Positions 11,301 through 22,565 of a stretch of DNA of 64,000 bases are shown here, one piece after another. The DNA lies in contig JAYKKM010000072.1 of assembly GCA_035772405.1 (NCBI GenBank), positions 186,001 to 250,000 of the forward strand, given 5' to 3'. The position numbers were made by a program, and so were the translations under genes. The stretch's first letter is position 1; each line of letters begins with the position of its first letter. The DNA is from Chrysogorgia sp. JL179-B06 (lineage: Eukaryota > Cnidaria > Anthozoa > Scleralcyonacea > Chrysogorgiidae). The notes beneath the pieces were generated by a model, which was not told the origin of the DNA, ran no database searches, and saw only the letters and a program-made list of their open reading frames with translations.

Positions 11301-14095
11301 CGAGTGTATAGTCACTTCAAGGGTAATAACCTCAAAAGTATCACAGGTTATCATTAGCTCGTATTTTAGATTGTGATACCCCACGTCGCTTCGGCAACGC
11401 CTCCGACTCCGTAGCATCGCAGGGTCGCGGGTTCAATTCCAGCCGGATGCCTTGAAGTTGCATTTTTCGCAACTGGTCCTGGTTTGGTCTTAAAATGTAT
11501 ATATTCCAACACTCGAAATTTTCCTTCACCATACATCCTTAGAATATGTAGTTTAATCGCGAATGAAATGCCAAATATTACTTGTAATATAGCCATCAGA
11601 CAGCTATTGGTCTCGTAGGGAACACTACAGTCAACCAACAATGACATATACCACAGAGTTGAAGTACAGTTCAGACCAGAGTTAGGACAGTCCGCGAAAA
11701 GTTGAAAATCTACATTGACAGCAACTTTTCAGATGATGATCGAATCGTGGCGCCACGTATATAACGATCAGGCCTGGCGCTATGGGGGGTGTGTGGGGGT
11801 ACGACACACCCCAAAAATCGTTTACGAGTTTCCATCGGTTATATTTTAGACGTGTTCGATTTAACACGGACAAGTAGAATCATTAACTTTTAGCACTTAT
11901 CAGTTTAAATTAATTTCAAACTACCAAATTTAAGACTCACAAATCTAATGTTGATGTTATTAATGTTTTGTTTATATGTAAATGTATTATCAACGAGAGA
12001 ACACCAAAGACATAAATTTATTAAAATGTCATCATGTTTTCATTCCGTATTGAGAGTGCGTTATTAACGTAGGACTAATTATAGCCATTTCACCAGCTGA
12101 CCAGGGTCATTTTAGTAAAAGAAAAACAGTTCACTGTAGCATTCTCTACACTTGATAACAATAGCAGGCTGCTGATAGAAATGAAGTAGTTCTGGATCAT
12201 TCTAATGCTTATTCCTATGGCGCAAAAGAGTGTCGTGACGTTGCTCTTAGGAGCTACCTCGATACACGTTGCAATTATTCGTTCATCATGCATTTCGTAC
12301 AGTCTCAATAATATGCGAAATCTGTCAATACTTTTAGACACGAGGCCGAGTGTATAGTCACTTCAAGGGTAATAACCTCAAAAGTATCACAGGTTATCAT
12401 TAGCTCGTATTTTAGATTGTGATACCCCACGTCGCTTCGGCAACGCCTCCGACTCCGTAGCATCGCAGGGTCGCGGGTTCAATTCCAGCCGGATGCCTTG
12501 AAGTTGCATTTTTCACAACTGGTCCTGGTTTGGTCTTAAAATGTATATATTCCAACACTCGAAATTTTCCTTCACCATACATCCTTAGAATATGTAGTTT
12601 AATCGCGAATGAAATGCCAAATATTACAGCCATCAGACAGCTATTGGTCTCGTAGGGAACACTACAGTCAACCAACAATGACATATACCACAGAGTTGAA
12701 GTACAGTTCAGACCAGAGTTAGGACAGTCCGCGAAAAGTTGAAAATCTACATTGACAGCAACTTTTCAGATGATGATCGAATCGTGGCGCCACGTATAAC
12801 GATCAGGCCTGGCGCTATGGGGGTGTGTGGGGTGGTGCGACACACCCAAAAAATCTTTTACGAGTTTCAGTCGGCAGAAGTTATATTTTAGTCGACAGAA
12901 GTTATATTTTAAACTATGTAAAAGAAAAACAGTTCACTGTAGCATTCTCTACACTTGATAACAATAGCAGCCTAATATAAATCAAGTATAGTTCTGGATC
13001 ATTCTAATGCTTATTCCTATGACGCAAAAGAGTGCAGTGACGTTGCTCTTAGGAGCTACCTCGATACACGTTGCAATTATTCGTTCATCATGCATTTCGT
13101 ACAGTCTCAATAATATGCGAAATCTGTCAATACTTTTAGACACGAGGCCGAGTATATAGTCACTTCAAGGGTAATAACCTCAAAAGTATCACAGGTTATC
13201 ATTAGCTCGGATTTTAGATTGTGATACCCCACGTCGCTTCAGCAACGCCTCCGACTCCGTAGCTCAGTGGTCAGAGTGTGGCGCTATAGTATAGCATCGC
13301 AGGGTCGCGGGTTCAATTCCAGCCGGATGCCTTGAAGTTGCATTTTTCACAACTGGTCCTGGTTTGGTCTTAAAATGTATATATTCCAACACTCGAAATT
13401 TTCCTTCACCATACATCCTTAGAATATGTAGTTTAATCGCGAATGAAATGCCAAATATTACTTGTAATATAGCCATCAGACAGCTATTGGTCTCGTAGGG
13501 AACACTACAGTCAACCAACAATGACATATACCACAGAGTTGAAGTACAGTTCAGACCAGAGTTAGGACAGTCCGCGAAAAGTTGAAAATCTACATTGACA
13601 GCAACTTTTCAGATGATGATCGAATCGTGGCGCCACGTATATAACGATCAGGCCTGGCGCTATGGGGGGTGTGTGGGGGTACGACACACCCCAAAAATCG
13701 TTTACGAGTTTCCATCGGTTATATTTTAGACGTGTTCGATTTAACACGGACAAGTAGAATCATTAACTTTTAGCACTTATCAGTTTAAATTAATTTCAAA
13801 CTACCAAATTTAAGACTCACAAATCTAATGTTGATGTTATTAATGTTTTGTTTATATGTAAATGTAGTCAACGAGAGAACACCAAAGACATAAATTTATT
13901 AAAATGTCATCATGTTTTCATTCCGTATTGAGAGTGCGTTATTAACGTAGGACTAATAACCATTTCACCAGCTGACCAGGGTCATTTTAGTGGGCACCCA
14001 ACGGAAAGACAATATTTTGACAAACTTCGATCGATAGGATGTAGTCGGATACAAGCTAGCTCGTGCGTCAGTCGGTTGAAGTGAGCGGCTCTGAA

Positions 14096-14399
14096 AACAT
14101 GTGACATTGCTGGACATTCTGGTGACGACCAGCTGTTGTGGCCTAGTGGTTACCACACATGTCTATGAGCTGGGAGACACAGATTCAAATCCTGGGTCGG
14201 ACCTCCACTCAGGGTCTTAAAAATAATTGAGGAGAAAGTGCTGCCTTTGCAATAATATGAGCAAATGGTAAGACTTTCAGGTCTTCTCGGATAACGACCT
14301 TAAATCGCAGAACCCCTATGAATTGGGCTTCTAGCCTGTTGGGGTATTCCATTCACATAAAAGAGCGATAAATTTAATGAAAGCTAAACTAATGATTTT
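14096..14399 (+). repeat. tRNA-headed short repeat (family D), plus-strand copy
   Basis: The head GTGGCCTAGTGGTTACCACA resembles an A box and ATTCAAATCC a B box. A body with GAGAAAGTGCTGCCTTTGCA and GGTAAGACTTTCAGGTCTTC follows, then a tail ending ACATAAAAGAGCGATAAATTT. Minus-strand relatives lie at 16178-16487, 22597-22800, 46731-47027 and 47489-47725. The shared head-body-tail order supports a SINE. It sits directly after the tandem array. Confidence 0.7.
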
Positions 14400-15530
14400 T
14401 ATGGCAAGTGTCAATTAAACGAGTAATAATCACGTTTTGTTCTTTCAATTTGACAAAGTTTGACCAGATTTAATTCCGACAGACGCCTTCTCAATGACAA
14501 TGCTTTCATCAGTGATGATATAAGTTCTCCGTCGATGATGTTGTAATGTATACACATGTTGAATATATATCAATGTTAACTGAAGTTTTCGTCGATGGTG
14601 CAAGTATGTCGACATTGATGATATATGTTCACAGGAGAAAAGAAATCAATACCCTGTAGCGATTTTGGAATCTTAAGGAGTTAAGGTGGATAATGTACCG
14701 CAGATAGATATATTTGGAGATGGCGGAGTCCAAATTCAGTCGTATTCAAGTTGAAGTTAGTGGATAGATAGAAAAACGCCAATGGAATTTAGAGTAGACA
14801 TAATTGTCTGAGTCACGCGAATCTTGGAGAAAGGATTCATTGTAAAAAGATCGATTTTCTGGAGGTATATATTATATGTTTATTTATGTATTCCCCACAG
14901 AGAGCTTATCGCTCCATTACGGGGTCCCTAAGATAAAAATAAACTAACAGCACATTTTAACAAGAAGACTAGACAGGTGACGACACAGGTGGCATTTTAA
15001 ACATACGGTTTTAAAAATTTACGGAATTTAGACATCGTACACGTGTTCGGTTTTTAGCAGTTCATATTTGAATGAATATCCTAGGGGTTCTATATAGAGC
15101 AAAATGAAAAGGTGATGAACCAATAGAAACTGTTCTGAAACGTTACGCTATTCACTTTAGGGATATTTAAATGAAATTCATTTGAACGGTTTGTATACGT
15201 CTCACAGGGAGCCGTAACGTCTATTAGTGAAGCGAGTTTAACAGTAAAGCGGGTTTATTTGGTATTTTTTACACAATAATTGTATTAAATTGCTATTAAA
15301 ATGTTCTTACTTGTTAATTTTGTCGACAATCAGGACAAATTACAGGCAACCAGACCAGAAAGGCAACGAGTACTGCTTGCCCCGGGTCAACCAGTCAACG
15401 TAAACACTAAACTTAAATTGTTTACTTAAATACGTAACTGGCCTGAGATTATTATCACTGGCTGATGTTGGACTGCTTTAGAACCAACTCGAATGTGTAA
15501 ATCAGCATGGAGGACCATTTGCTGAAAGCC
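14400..15530. other. Unassigned intergenic sequence
   Basis: I see no gene or recognised repeat. Around 14500-14640 the words GATGATATAAGTTCTC/GTCGATGATG and GATGATATATGTTCAC recur loosely, suggesting an old local duplication. Confidence 0.4.
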
Positions 15531-15534
15531 TCAT

Positions 15535-15642
15535 GAAATACCACTTATTTCATGATGAAATACCACTTATTTCATGATGAAATACCACTTATTTCATGAT
15601 GAAATACCACTTATTTCATGATGAAATACCACTTATTTCATG
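15535..15642. repeat. 22-bp tandem repeat, about 5 copies
   Basis: The unit AAATACCACTTATTTCATGA plus TG is repeated almost perfectly about five times. Each unit contains TTTCATGATGAAA, a self-complementary core. It lies directly against a copy of the array spacer module. Confidence 0.9.
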
Positions 15643-15885
15643 ATTGAATCGGTTTTCTTTGATGTACCGTGGGCTGTATATAGCATACATCCCTATGAAT
15701 ACTAATTAGATAAGAAATGAAGAAAAAACTAGGGAAATCTTTGTCCAAGGTGGAAAAATCGACAAAACTTTGTTGGAAACCTCCTCAATGTAATAATAAG
15801 TCAGATAAACACCTCGAACGTTGGGATTTATGTGATATACAGCTGTATGCCGCATAAATCCCTCGTGTTTATCTCTTACATATAA
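15643..15885 (+). repeat. Diverged solo copy of the array spacer module
   Basis: The order TCGGTTTTCTTTGATGTACC, ATACTAATTAGATAAGAAAT, AATCTTTGTCCAAGGTGG and AAGTCAGATAAA matches the spacer of array units one to three (for example 5580-5815), with many substitutions. The module is therefore an independent dispersed repeat that was captured into the array. Confidence 0.75.
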
Positions 15886-16177
15886 AAGTTGATTATCTTC
15901 TTTATGCGCAAATTGAAATCAGTGGCAAGGCCTTAATGACACGTCATTAACATATCACCGAGACACTGTGCAGTCTTTCACCCATGTTAATCAGCGAATT
16001 CACACACAGCCATTGAACAAAAGCGGAGACAAACAGTCTCCCTCTAACACGCCATACTCTACCTCTACGGCAATCGGCGTGGTCATAAAATTATTCGTAA
16101 AAATTGAAAAACCACTATCAGTATATGGTAATATGTGTGATGGATTTTCTAAATAGATCATATCAGGTTGAGTGCGA

Positions 16178-16487
16178 TTTATTTTTAGTCGATCACGCAG
16201 GATAAGGTTGCCCTATTTATCCAAGCCAGAGGCTCATGTTTTAAGCGATCAACTATTCAGTTTATCACTCTTATAGGCCGGTGAACGGAAAACCCAACTG
16301 ATAGGGATTCCGAGGGCCTACGATTTAAGGTCGTTTTCCGAGAAGACTCGAAAGCCGTCTTACCATTTGCTGGTGTTGTTGCAAAGGCAGCACCTTCTCC
16401 TCAATTATTTTAAGACCCTGAGTGATGATCCAACCCAGGATTTGAACCTGTGTCTCCCAGCTCATAGACATGTGTGGTAACCAGTAG
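16178..16487 (-). repeat. tRNA-headed short repeat (family D), minus strand
   Basis: This is the reverse complement of the family D body and head. CTTACCATTTGCTGGTGTTG, AGGCAGCACCTTCTCCTCAA and TGTGTCTCCCAGCTCATAGA appear in the expected order. The tail side has TTTATCACTCTTATAGG. It abuts the LINE fragment on its right, so one inserted into the other. Confidence 0.7.
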
Positions 16488-16640
16488 ACCACAATGAACT
16501 TCTCCAAATGCATTCTTAAGATCGATAAGAGTGATAATAATGATAGATCGCTGCTTGGTTCGAGCGTGGTTAAGTAAATAAGTCAGCTGTTCAGTAGGCT
16601 CGATTGTACCTGAATGCCTGCCCAAAATCCCAGTTTTGAA
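16488..16640 (-). mobile_element. LINE reverse transcriptase fragment (N-terminal RT motifs)
   Basis: The minus strand reads HSGTIEPTEQLTYLLNHART then KQRSIIIITLIDLKNAFGEV. This resembles the start of the reverse transcriptase domain of non-LTR retrotransposons: a G-R-H/S-G-T helper helix followed by an L-D-L-K-N-A-F strand carrying the first catalytic aspartate. The fragment is short, lacks both ends and is interrupted by the family D repeat. Confidence 0.65.
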
Positions 16641-16902
16641 GATACATTCGTTGTCAACACGTTTAACTTTCTTTAAAATTCTCTTCGGTCAAAACGTTTA
16701 ACACGGCAGGCTCTAGAGTAATTGAACAAAAATTCGCTGGATTTTTTGGCGAATCGTTTTTAATTTGAATCGCGACAGCACGTACGTTTCCAGATTGGTC
16801 TGGCTAGATTCCTCATTCCAGCATTTGGAAAGGAGTCGCAAGAGCTGAGTAAAATAGGACATGGTTTAAATGGAACAATACTTATTTGGTCAATAGGACA
16901 TG

Positions 16903-17012
16903 GGGAACAAGCCTTCGCCTCTGCCATCTGAGTTCTGGTAGATCAATGGTTAGAGCATCAAACCGGAGATCAGAAGGTTGCGGGTTCGATTCCGTCTGGG
17001 CTCAGAAACATT
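16903..17012 (+). repeat. tRNA-headed short repeat (family B)
   Basis: The flank CCTTCGCCTCTGCCATCTGA precedes an A-box-like TAGATCAATGGTTAGAGCA, and GGTTGCGGGTTCGATTCC supplies a B box. The same flank-plus-tRNA arrangement occurs at 33082-33182, 36449-36549 and 61307-61405. The shared non-tRNA flank argues for a SINE family rather than tRNA genes. Confidence 0.7.
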
Positions 17013-17089
17013 TTTCTGAGTTTGCGTTAAAGCTTGAGCGAAATGTGTTGTGGCTTGACTGGAGTACTGGACGGTTTCGTCCGTAGCCA

Positions 17090-17612
17090 GTTTGAGGCTC
17101 ATCTGTTGTGGACACGCACGTGTGCCACCAATCCTGCACGCCCCTTGCACGGACGGTTGCAGACCACGCACGAGAGTCCCGTCGGATAAGCAATCTCCAC
17201 GGGATGCTTTCTTCTCAGTCTCTTCTGGTGTCTATCATCTATGTGTTTTTCCTTCCAATTGTCAGTACCTTTCCACACCGCCGTTTTCCATTCATTTTGC
17301 CCTTCTGCCTGCAACTTGCCACTCTTTAGGCCTTCTCTCAGTGCATGTCCTTGTATCTGAGCCGTGGCCTGCCCACCTATTATGCTAAGCTAGTTGTACA
17401 TTGTTTGCTTAGCAAGTCGATCATCATTCATGTGAACTATATGCGCTGCCCAGCGCAACTGCCTTGGCTACGCAGTATCACCGCCATCTCAGGAAGTTCA
17501 GCCTTTCTACATATACTTCCCATTTCACATTGAGGATCGAGCGTAGGCAACGTTGATGGAATGCGTTCAATAGCTTCATGTGCCTGCAGGCGTACAGCGT
17601 CCACGTTTTACA
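17090..17612 (-). mobile_element. LINE reverse transcriptase C-terminal tail with C2H2 finger, frameshifted
   Basis: From 17612 downward the minus strand reads TWTLYACRHMKLLNAFHQRC followed by LRSIL, then broken frames with RYKDM-like text. It ends in NEWKTAVWKGTDNW, RRKHPVE and CVVCNRPCKGRAGLVAHVRVH. The last is a C-x2-C-x12-H-x3-H finger. This order (thumb helix, KRRR stretch, single finger) is typical of the C terminus of one widespread metazoan LINE protein type. Stops around 17480 show it is dead. Its 5' part is missing. Confidence 0.75.
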
Positions 17613-17993
17613 GTTTGAGAAAAGCAAACAATTTACTATATTATATAAATGTATATAAGAACTTGATTTTCACAATAAGAGAAGGTAAAACAATAGAAAG
17701 TGTAGTGAGATGAACGAATAAACGAATACCTGCATTTCTTGTCCGGCTCTTTCCACTAATGCTAAACTTAATTGATGCGCGCAGACAGCTAATTATTCTC
17801 GAAAATTCTGGAGCGCTTCACTTTCTATTTTAGGTCGCGTTCAATATAAACATTAAATATTAGCGTTAAATATCACAAGTGTTACGATTAGAAATCAACA
17901 GGAAATACAGACCTGCGATTGTTGAACAGTTCTCAATTATTTCCTCAGGCTAACAGATCGTCTAATAACTGTTATGGAATGTATATATAAAAT
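17613..17993. other. Unassigned intergenic sequence
   Basis: AT-rich sequence with no recognisable gene or repeat. Confidence 0.35.
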
Positions 17994-17997
17994 AGAT

Positions 17998-18812
17998 ACG
18001 TGGTTTCCATATAATCGCTGTGATCGCTCAATTTTAAAACCGGCGATCGTAGCGATCGTGGCGATTGTAGCGATCGTCATGGACGAAGTAAACAAAGACA
18101 ACTTTCTTTTACTATCGAAAGCACAGCTTTTTAATCTAGTTGCTCTTATCAGTAAGGCCTATTTCAAACGTCGAATTTATCATGTGTCGAATCTAATACA
18201 CAGTTAGGTTCGACAAAATTCGACGTCGGTTTCAAACATCGAATTTATCATGTGTCGAACGTATAATCGGCCTCCCGTAAAAAGAACTCGTTCGGATTGC
18301 ATTTTAAAAGTACTGCCTTAAATCTCGTCCCAGTTTGTTTGGACGAACTTGCGCCAAGGAAACATCGTTTTTGAGTTCGACAGATATTTCGAGATGTTTG
18401 GAGAGAAGAGCTTGAAGCTTTTCACACTCTCGTCCCTTTCGTCTTCAAGACAGATAAAATTCTTTTACAGCTATTTACATAAAATATTTACATAAAATGC
18501 TTTAGTTTCACTGATTCATCTAAATTTGCGTGATGTATACAATGAAAGAACCGTTTAATCTTATTACTGTAAGGTGATTTATAGATATAGCCGACTGTCG
18601 CTGGAGTACATACCGATCGCTGAGATCGCTGAACCAGTGTTTCCATATAATCGCTGCAATCGCCGAGATAGAACATTTTCTATCTTGGCGATCGCGATCG
18701 CTGCGATCGCCAGGATCGCTGAGCGTGTGGTGTTGGTTGGGTTTCCATATGATCGCTACGATCGCCGGTTGAAATTGAGCGATCGCAGCGATCATATGGA
18801 AACCAGGCTTTA
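17998..18812. mobile_element. GATCGC-rich element with about 50-bp terminal inverted repeats
   Basis: The left end TGGTTTCCATATAATCGCTG continues as TGATCGCTCAATTTTAAAAC. The right end is its reverse complement with few changes (about 18752-18806). Internal copies of the terminus occur at 18638-18660 and as a small hairpin at 18729-18806, so the element is nested or has duplicated ends. The middle contains unrelated AT-rich sequence with no transposase. A shorter relative with AAGCCTGG ends lies at 51572-51766. Confidence 0.65.
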
Positions 18813-18864
18813 GTCGACCGAGGGATCCATTTCTCACGAAAAGTTTGTATATACGTACCGGTAA

Positions 18865-18892
<28 letters not shown>

Positions 18893-18896
<4 letters not shown>

Positions 18897-19021
18897 GGTA
18901 ATATTTGGCATTTCACTCGATCAAACTACATGTTGAAAGGAATTATGGTGAAGGAAAATTTCGAGTGTTGGAATACATACATTTTAAGACCAAACCGGGA
19001 CCAGTTGCGAAAAATGCAACA
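18893..19021 (-). repeat. Family A repeat, headless tail copy
   Basis: This begins AGGTAATATTTGGCATTTCA, the reverse complement of the family A end, and runs through GGTGAAGGAAAATTTCGAG and TTTTAAGACCAAACCGGGAC before breaking into TA repeats. The tRNA-like head is absent. It is inverted relative to the next copy, so the two can pair over about 120 bases. Confidence 0.75.
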
Positions 19022-19164
19022 TATATATATATATATTATACATATATTATACATATAAATACATATATTATACATATATATATAACATATACATATATAT
19101 ATATATGTGTATTATACATAAATATATAATATGTGTATCTACACATATATATATATATATATAT
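19022..19164. repeat. AT microsatellite cluster
   Basis: TA and CATA tracts separate the two inverted family A copies. No gene is present. Confidence 0.9.
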
Positions 19165-19380
19165 AGGTAATATTTGGCTTCCGTAGCACAGTGGTCAGAG
19201 CGCTTCACTAGCATCGCAGGGTCGCGGGTTCAATTCCAGCCGGAAGGCCTTGAAGTTGCATTTTTCGCAACTGGTCCCGGTTTGGTCTTAAAATGCATGT
19301 ATTCCAACACTCGAAATTTTCCTTCACCATAAATCCTTTCAACATGTAGTTTGATCGAGTGAAATGCCAAATATTACCTA
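19165..19380 (+). repeat. Family A repeat, complete copy bounded by inverted ends
   Basis: The copy reads AGGTAATATTTGGC, then TTCCGTAGCACAGTGGTCAG (A box), GGTTCAATTCC (B box), GAAGTTGCATTTTTCGCAAC and the tail, ending GCCAAATATTACCT. The 14-base ends are exact reverse complements, and TA repeats lie on both sides. A tRNA-derived SINE should not have matched inverted ends, so this may be a DNA element or a SINE captured by one. Confidence 0.75.
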
Positions 19381-20249
19381 TATATATATATATATATATA
19401 ACAAAACTACGACTGAATAAATTTAATGCGCCGAGAGATAGTTCTGCAGCTAATTTTAGGACGCTGTCTATATATATATATATATATAATTATTGTAGAA
19501 CAATACAACTGTATAATACACATATTTTGTCATTGTTCGACTATTGTGACATTGTCTGAAACAACTAGAACATGTCATCAATCAACAAATTCAGAGACTA
19601 AACTCGGTAGCTATAAGGTATTATTGGAGTCGATTCAACAACATCCGGAAGAAATACTCCAGTAGAGTAATTGGGGAAAGTAGATCGAGGATAAAAGACG
19701 CCGATATAATTTATCCATTTTAATGTCAAAAATCTGAAGATGTTGACGTAGATAGATAAATATAGCTATATCTAGAAGTTACTATCGCAAGCCTGAAGTG
19801 CTGCCTCGAAATATCCAAGGTAGTGATTAAATTAAAATAAGTGGAACCATTATTATTTGTTGCCAGCAAGTGGGCAAAATAGTTCGAACAACGAACGACA
19901 TTTGGTAGATTGTTCACTGATAAATATTCAGCATTGAGAGCATATCCAGGTACATGCGGTCTCCTAGTGACAATACGCTGTCGATATTTTCCAGTTCCAT
20001 TCAAACACAGGAATGGCTTGTTCGGTGAATAGCGCTGATAAACTGATATAGGAGCACTGTTTCCCACGAGAATTGCTACTAAAACGTTCGTCACCTTAAT
20101 TGATGAATACTTCCACAAGTAAACAGTGGCTTAACGAATTTATTATAAAAAGGAATTTACCCAGAGCGCCCGTGTTACTTCTGGCCGACGGTAATAAAAC
20201 GAGACGTTGCTATATCGTCTAGCGCGAGTTTACGGCACGTTTATATAGG
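19381..20249. other. Unassigned sequence with one open minus-strand stretch
   Basis: A minus-strand frame is open at 19726-20118 (130 codons), but its only ATGs are internal. It shows no signal peptide, domain or repeat that I recognise, and no promoter. It contains several N-x-S/T sites and may be an exon or chance. The rest is AT-rich. Confidence 0.3.
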
Positions 20250-20458
20250 TCCGCGTGAAGACTGGACCCAAGATTAGCAATATATTACTGAGATATAAAA
20301 GATTTCTCTCTTCCAAAACCAGAACAGAGCAACTTATAAGGAAGACCTTTTCATATACTCAGCTGCAGCTAAACTTTGGACTGACGGATTACCCGAGAGT
20401 GTCCGCGAAAGTGAAACCTTACAAACTTTTAAAACATATTTATATATAAAGTATTAAG
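20250..20458 (+). mobile_element. LINE reverse transcriptase extreme C-terminus
   Basis: The frame near 20340-20455 reads SAAAKLWTDGLPESVRESET then LQTFKTYLYIKY and stops. This is the usual ending of non-LTR retrotransposon polymerases: A-x-x-L-W-N-x-L-P followed by a T-F-K-x-x-L helix. Upstream codons continue in other frames, so the copy is frameshifted and 5'-truncated. Confidence 0.65.
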
Positions 20459-20605
20459 TTTTAGTATTAGGGTTAGTATTTTGGTGATATGAGGGGGTTA
20501 GCATTTCGTTGAATTTTGAAGAGAATAGCAAATAAATGTTGACGTACGGTTACCGTGCGAATAGCCACTGCCTATATTTTAAGCTTTTGGTTAATGCATG
20601 TTATA

Positions 20606-20990
20606 TTTTACTCTAAATGTATAAACTTCTTTTGAAGATTTTCGTTTCTTTGCTTTCTTTGTGAGATATATCAGTTTGTTTGATATGCAAATGTATGGAA
20701 TTTCGTCACACATGCATAATGACTTATTGGAGAAATGTGTATATCTCTTTCATTCTCGAACGAAATCCTTTAAAATCAAGACGTTTGGTGTTGTGGGAGA
20801 AGCACGCACACACGTGTTATTCACACTTTAGTGTTTTTATTTCATGAACGCAAAGATATATAACATTCTCTGATAACGCATTATGCATGTGTGACGAAAT
20901 TCCAGATATTTGCATATCAAACAAACTGATATATCTCACAAAGAAAGCGAAGAAGTAAAAATCTTCAAAAGAAGTTACTTTATCATTTTA
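20606..20990. mobile_element. MITE with long (about 130-bp) inverted repeats
   Basis: The left arm has CTTCTTTTGAAGATTTT, TTGTGAGATATATCAGTTTG and CACACATGCATAATG. The right arm carries the same blocks as reverse complement, ending AATCTTCAAAAGAAG. The two arms are separated by about 120 bases containing ACACACGTGTTATTCACACT. It has no coding capacity. Its build resembles the elements at 36867-37273 and 39346-39792, including a shared CATAATGACTTATTG word. Confidence 0.75.
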
Positions 20991-21419
20991 AAAGTTCTTC
21001 CAAATAAGACAATAAAAAATGTTGAGGTTAGGGGCACTTTAACCGTTTTCAATTCTGAAAACAGATTTGGAATTACCGAAATTCATAACATACGTGCTTA
21101 TATTTTATTACGCAAACGTGTATACCCTTCGTAAAAACCTGCTTACGTAATTCGTCAGATCACAAATCGCCAATGGCCGCATCGCGTTGTCTGCTAAAAT
21201 ATTGTCTGATTCAAACGGATCACCCAAAACGACCTTTTGCTTCCTTATAAGGAGTTGGACCATTACACCTATATTGTACAAACTTTTCGTGAGGAATGGA
21301 TCCCTGCCGCGGCGAGATTATCACACTCGCTTGTTGAAGGGATTATAAGAAGTCGAACGAAGAACTGATATGAAATCCACAAACCGGCTGCAGCATATTG
21401 GAGCATAATACATAAACTG
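20991..21419. other. Unassigned intergenic sequence
   Basis: No gene recognised. The part from about 21300 may be an extension of the following LINE fragment, but its frames are too broken to call. Confidence 0.3.
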
Positions 21420-21770
21420 TGCTTATTCCAATCCAATAAATATGGTCTGCGATCTACCGCAGGGTAGCTGTCTGGGGCCGTTATTTTTCAGTTGGTTTAT
21501 TAATTGACTTACTAACTACTTTAACTACAGCTGATATTACTCTTTATGCTGACAACAGTTAGTACTCCCTACCAAGCCGCTAAAAGTGCCAGATTGATAT
21601 CTGAAAACCTCGATCTCGATTTATTAGAACTGACATGAGTTTCAAAAAATCCACGTTTATTCCTCAATGCTGACAAAAGCAAAATGTATCTTGATTGGAA
21701 GTCGGCAAAAAATAAAAGCGGCATAACCTTTAAATTTGATAATAAAGGGAACAACTATTGATCAACTTGC
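21420..21770 (+). mobile_element. LINE reverse transcriptase fragment around the catalytic site
   Basis: Three frames in succession give DLPQGSCLGPLFFSWFIN, then TTADITLYADNS, then LNADKSKMYLDWKSAKNKS. These are the P-Q-G-S-x-L-G-P-L-F turn, the Y-A-D-D catalytic box (here YADN, so one catalytic aspartate is lost) and the following L-N-x-D-K-S/T-K strand of non-LTR reverse transcriptases. At least two frameshifts and several stops are present. It is a pseudogene. Confidence 0.75.
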
Positions 21771-22553
21771 AAGTGATACGCTTCTTGGAACTATGGCGAA
21801 CGACAATAAAAGCGAGGTGACCCGGCGAGGTTCCCCAATATCTGTATATCGATGTCCCATAACCTGTTGTCCTCAGTATATACATGTGCTAAAAAACAAC
21901 AACCAGTTCCAAAACAACTGTTCGAAGTCGAATTTGTGGTGGTCGTTGTTATTGTAAACAATTGTTTACTCACGGATTTATGGTGCAGATGCATGGCAAA
22001 AATAGGGCTAGCTACTGATCATTGGGAACAGTCAATGGACTAGCGTTCTATGTGCTCACTGCCCTCTCTCCTTAGGAATAACATTTTGTATGAATGTATA
22101 ATAAGAGAAAACGGGTTATAAATCAGAGGGGATAGTAAAACACCAATTATTTTATTAAAAATGTGTTGCACGTTTACAATTACAAACATAAGTTATAAGT
22201 AGTTCAGACTGTTTAATACATAGATGGCTTCTTAACTTAAATTAGAACGCTTATATTGTCTTACACTCTTACTACAAAGTACCAAAGAACAACATGTTGT
22301 AGTTTAATATTACTAGCAAGGTAATAGTGGGGGCTCACATACTCATGCCTCCCCACAAAAAAGTGAGGGGGCCAAAGCCACCCTTATCCCCCCCCCCCCC
22401 CCGCTTAGCTGGAATCCTCAATGTGAAATGCACTCAATGACTGTTCAAAAGCTCTTGGTTTGTTGTATAAATTTAGTAAATACATGCCAGCAAAAGTTTT
22501 AAAGCAAGTTTCTGAAGCACTGATGTTATCTATAAGCTTAACTTCTGATGTAG
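21771..22553. other. Unassigned sequence with a poly-C tract
   Basis: No gene recognised. A run of about 17 C lies near 22387-22403. The stretch 21890-21970 is rich in AAC/GTT triplets. Confidence 0.35.
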
Positions 22554-22565
22554 TGTTTAGTTTAG

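Larger units (their letters stand above)
4444..14095. repeat. Mosaic tandem array of about nine units, 0.84-1.64 kb each
   Basis: Taking the conserved phrase CAGGCCCGG or CAGGCCTGG as the unit start gives 4452, 6039, 7679, 8836, 9677, 10723, 11769, 12804 and 13649. Spacings are 1587, 1640, 1157, 841, 1046, 1046, 1035 and 845. Each unit is built from the same modules in the same order: a hAT-like MITE, a unique block starting near AAAAGAAAAACAGTTC, a tRNA-like head, an optional (TA)n plus a spacer rich in CGGGCTTTAT, and a block ending GTGGCGCCA. Length differences come from module loss. Units three, four and eight keep only about 110 bases of the MITE; units four to eight lack (TA)n and spacer; units five to seven have lost the A-box part of the tRNA-like head. 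Units six and seven are nearly identical, which implies recent amplification by unequal exchange. The identical short open frames in each unit (about 63-93 codons) simply follow the repeat and show no known domain. Confidence 0.9.

Noticed and set aside
19726..20118. 130-codon minus-strand open frame
   Set aside because: It does not start with ATG and has no recognisable domain or promoter. I could not separate it from chance.
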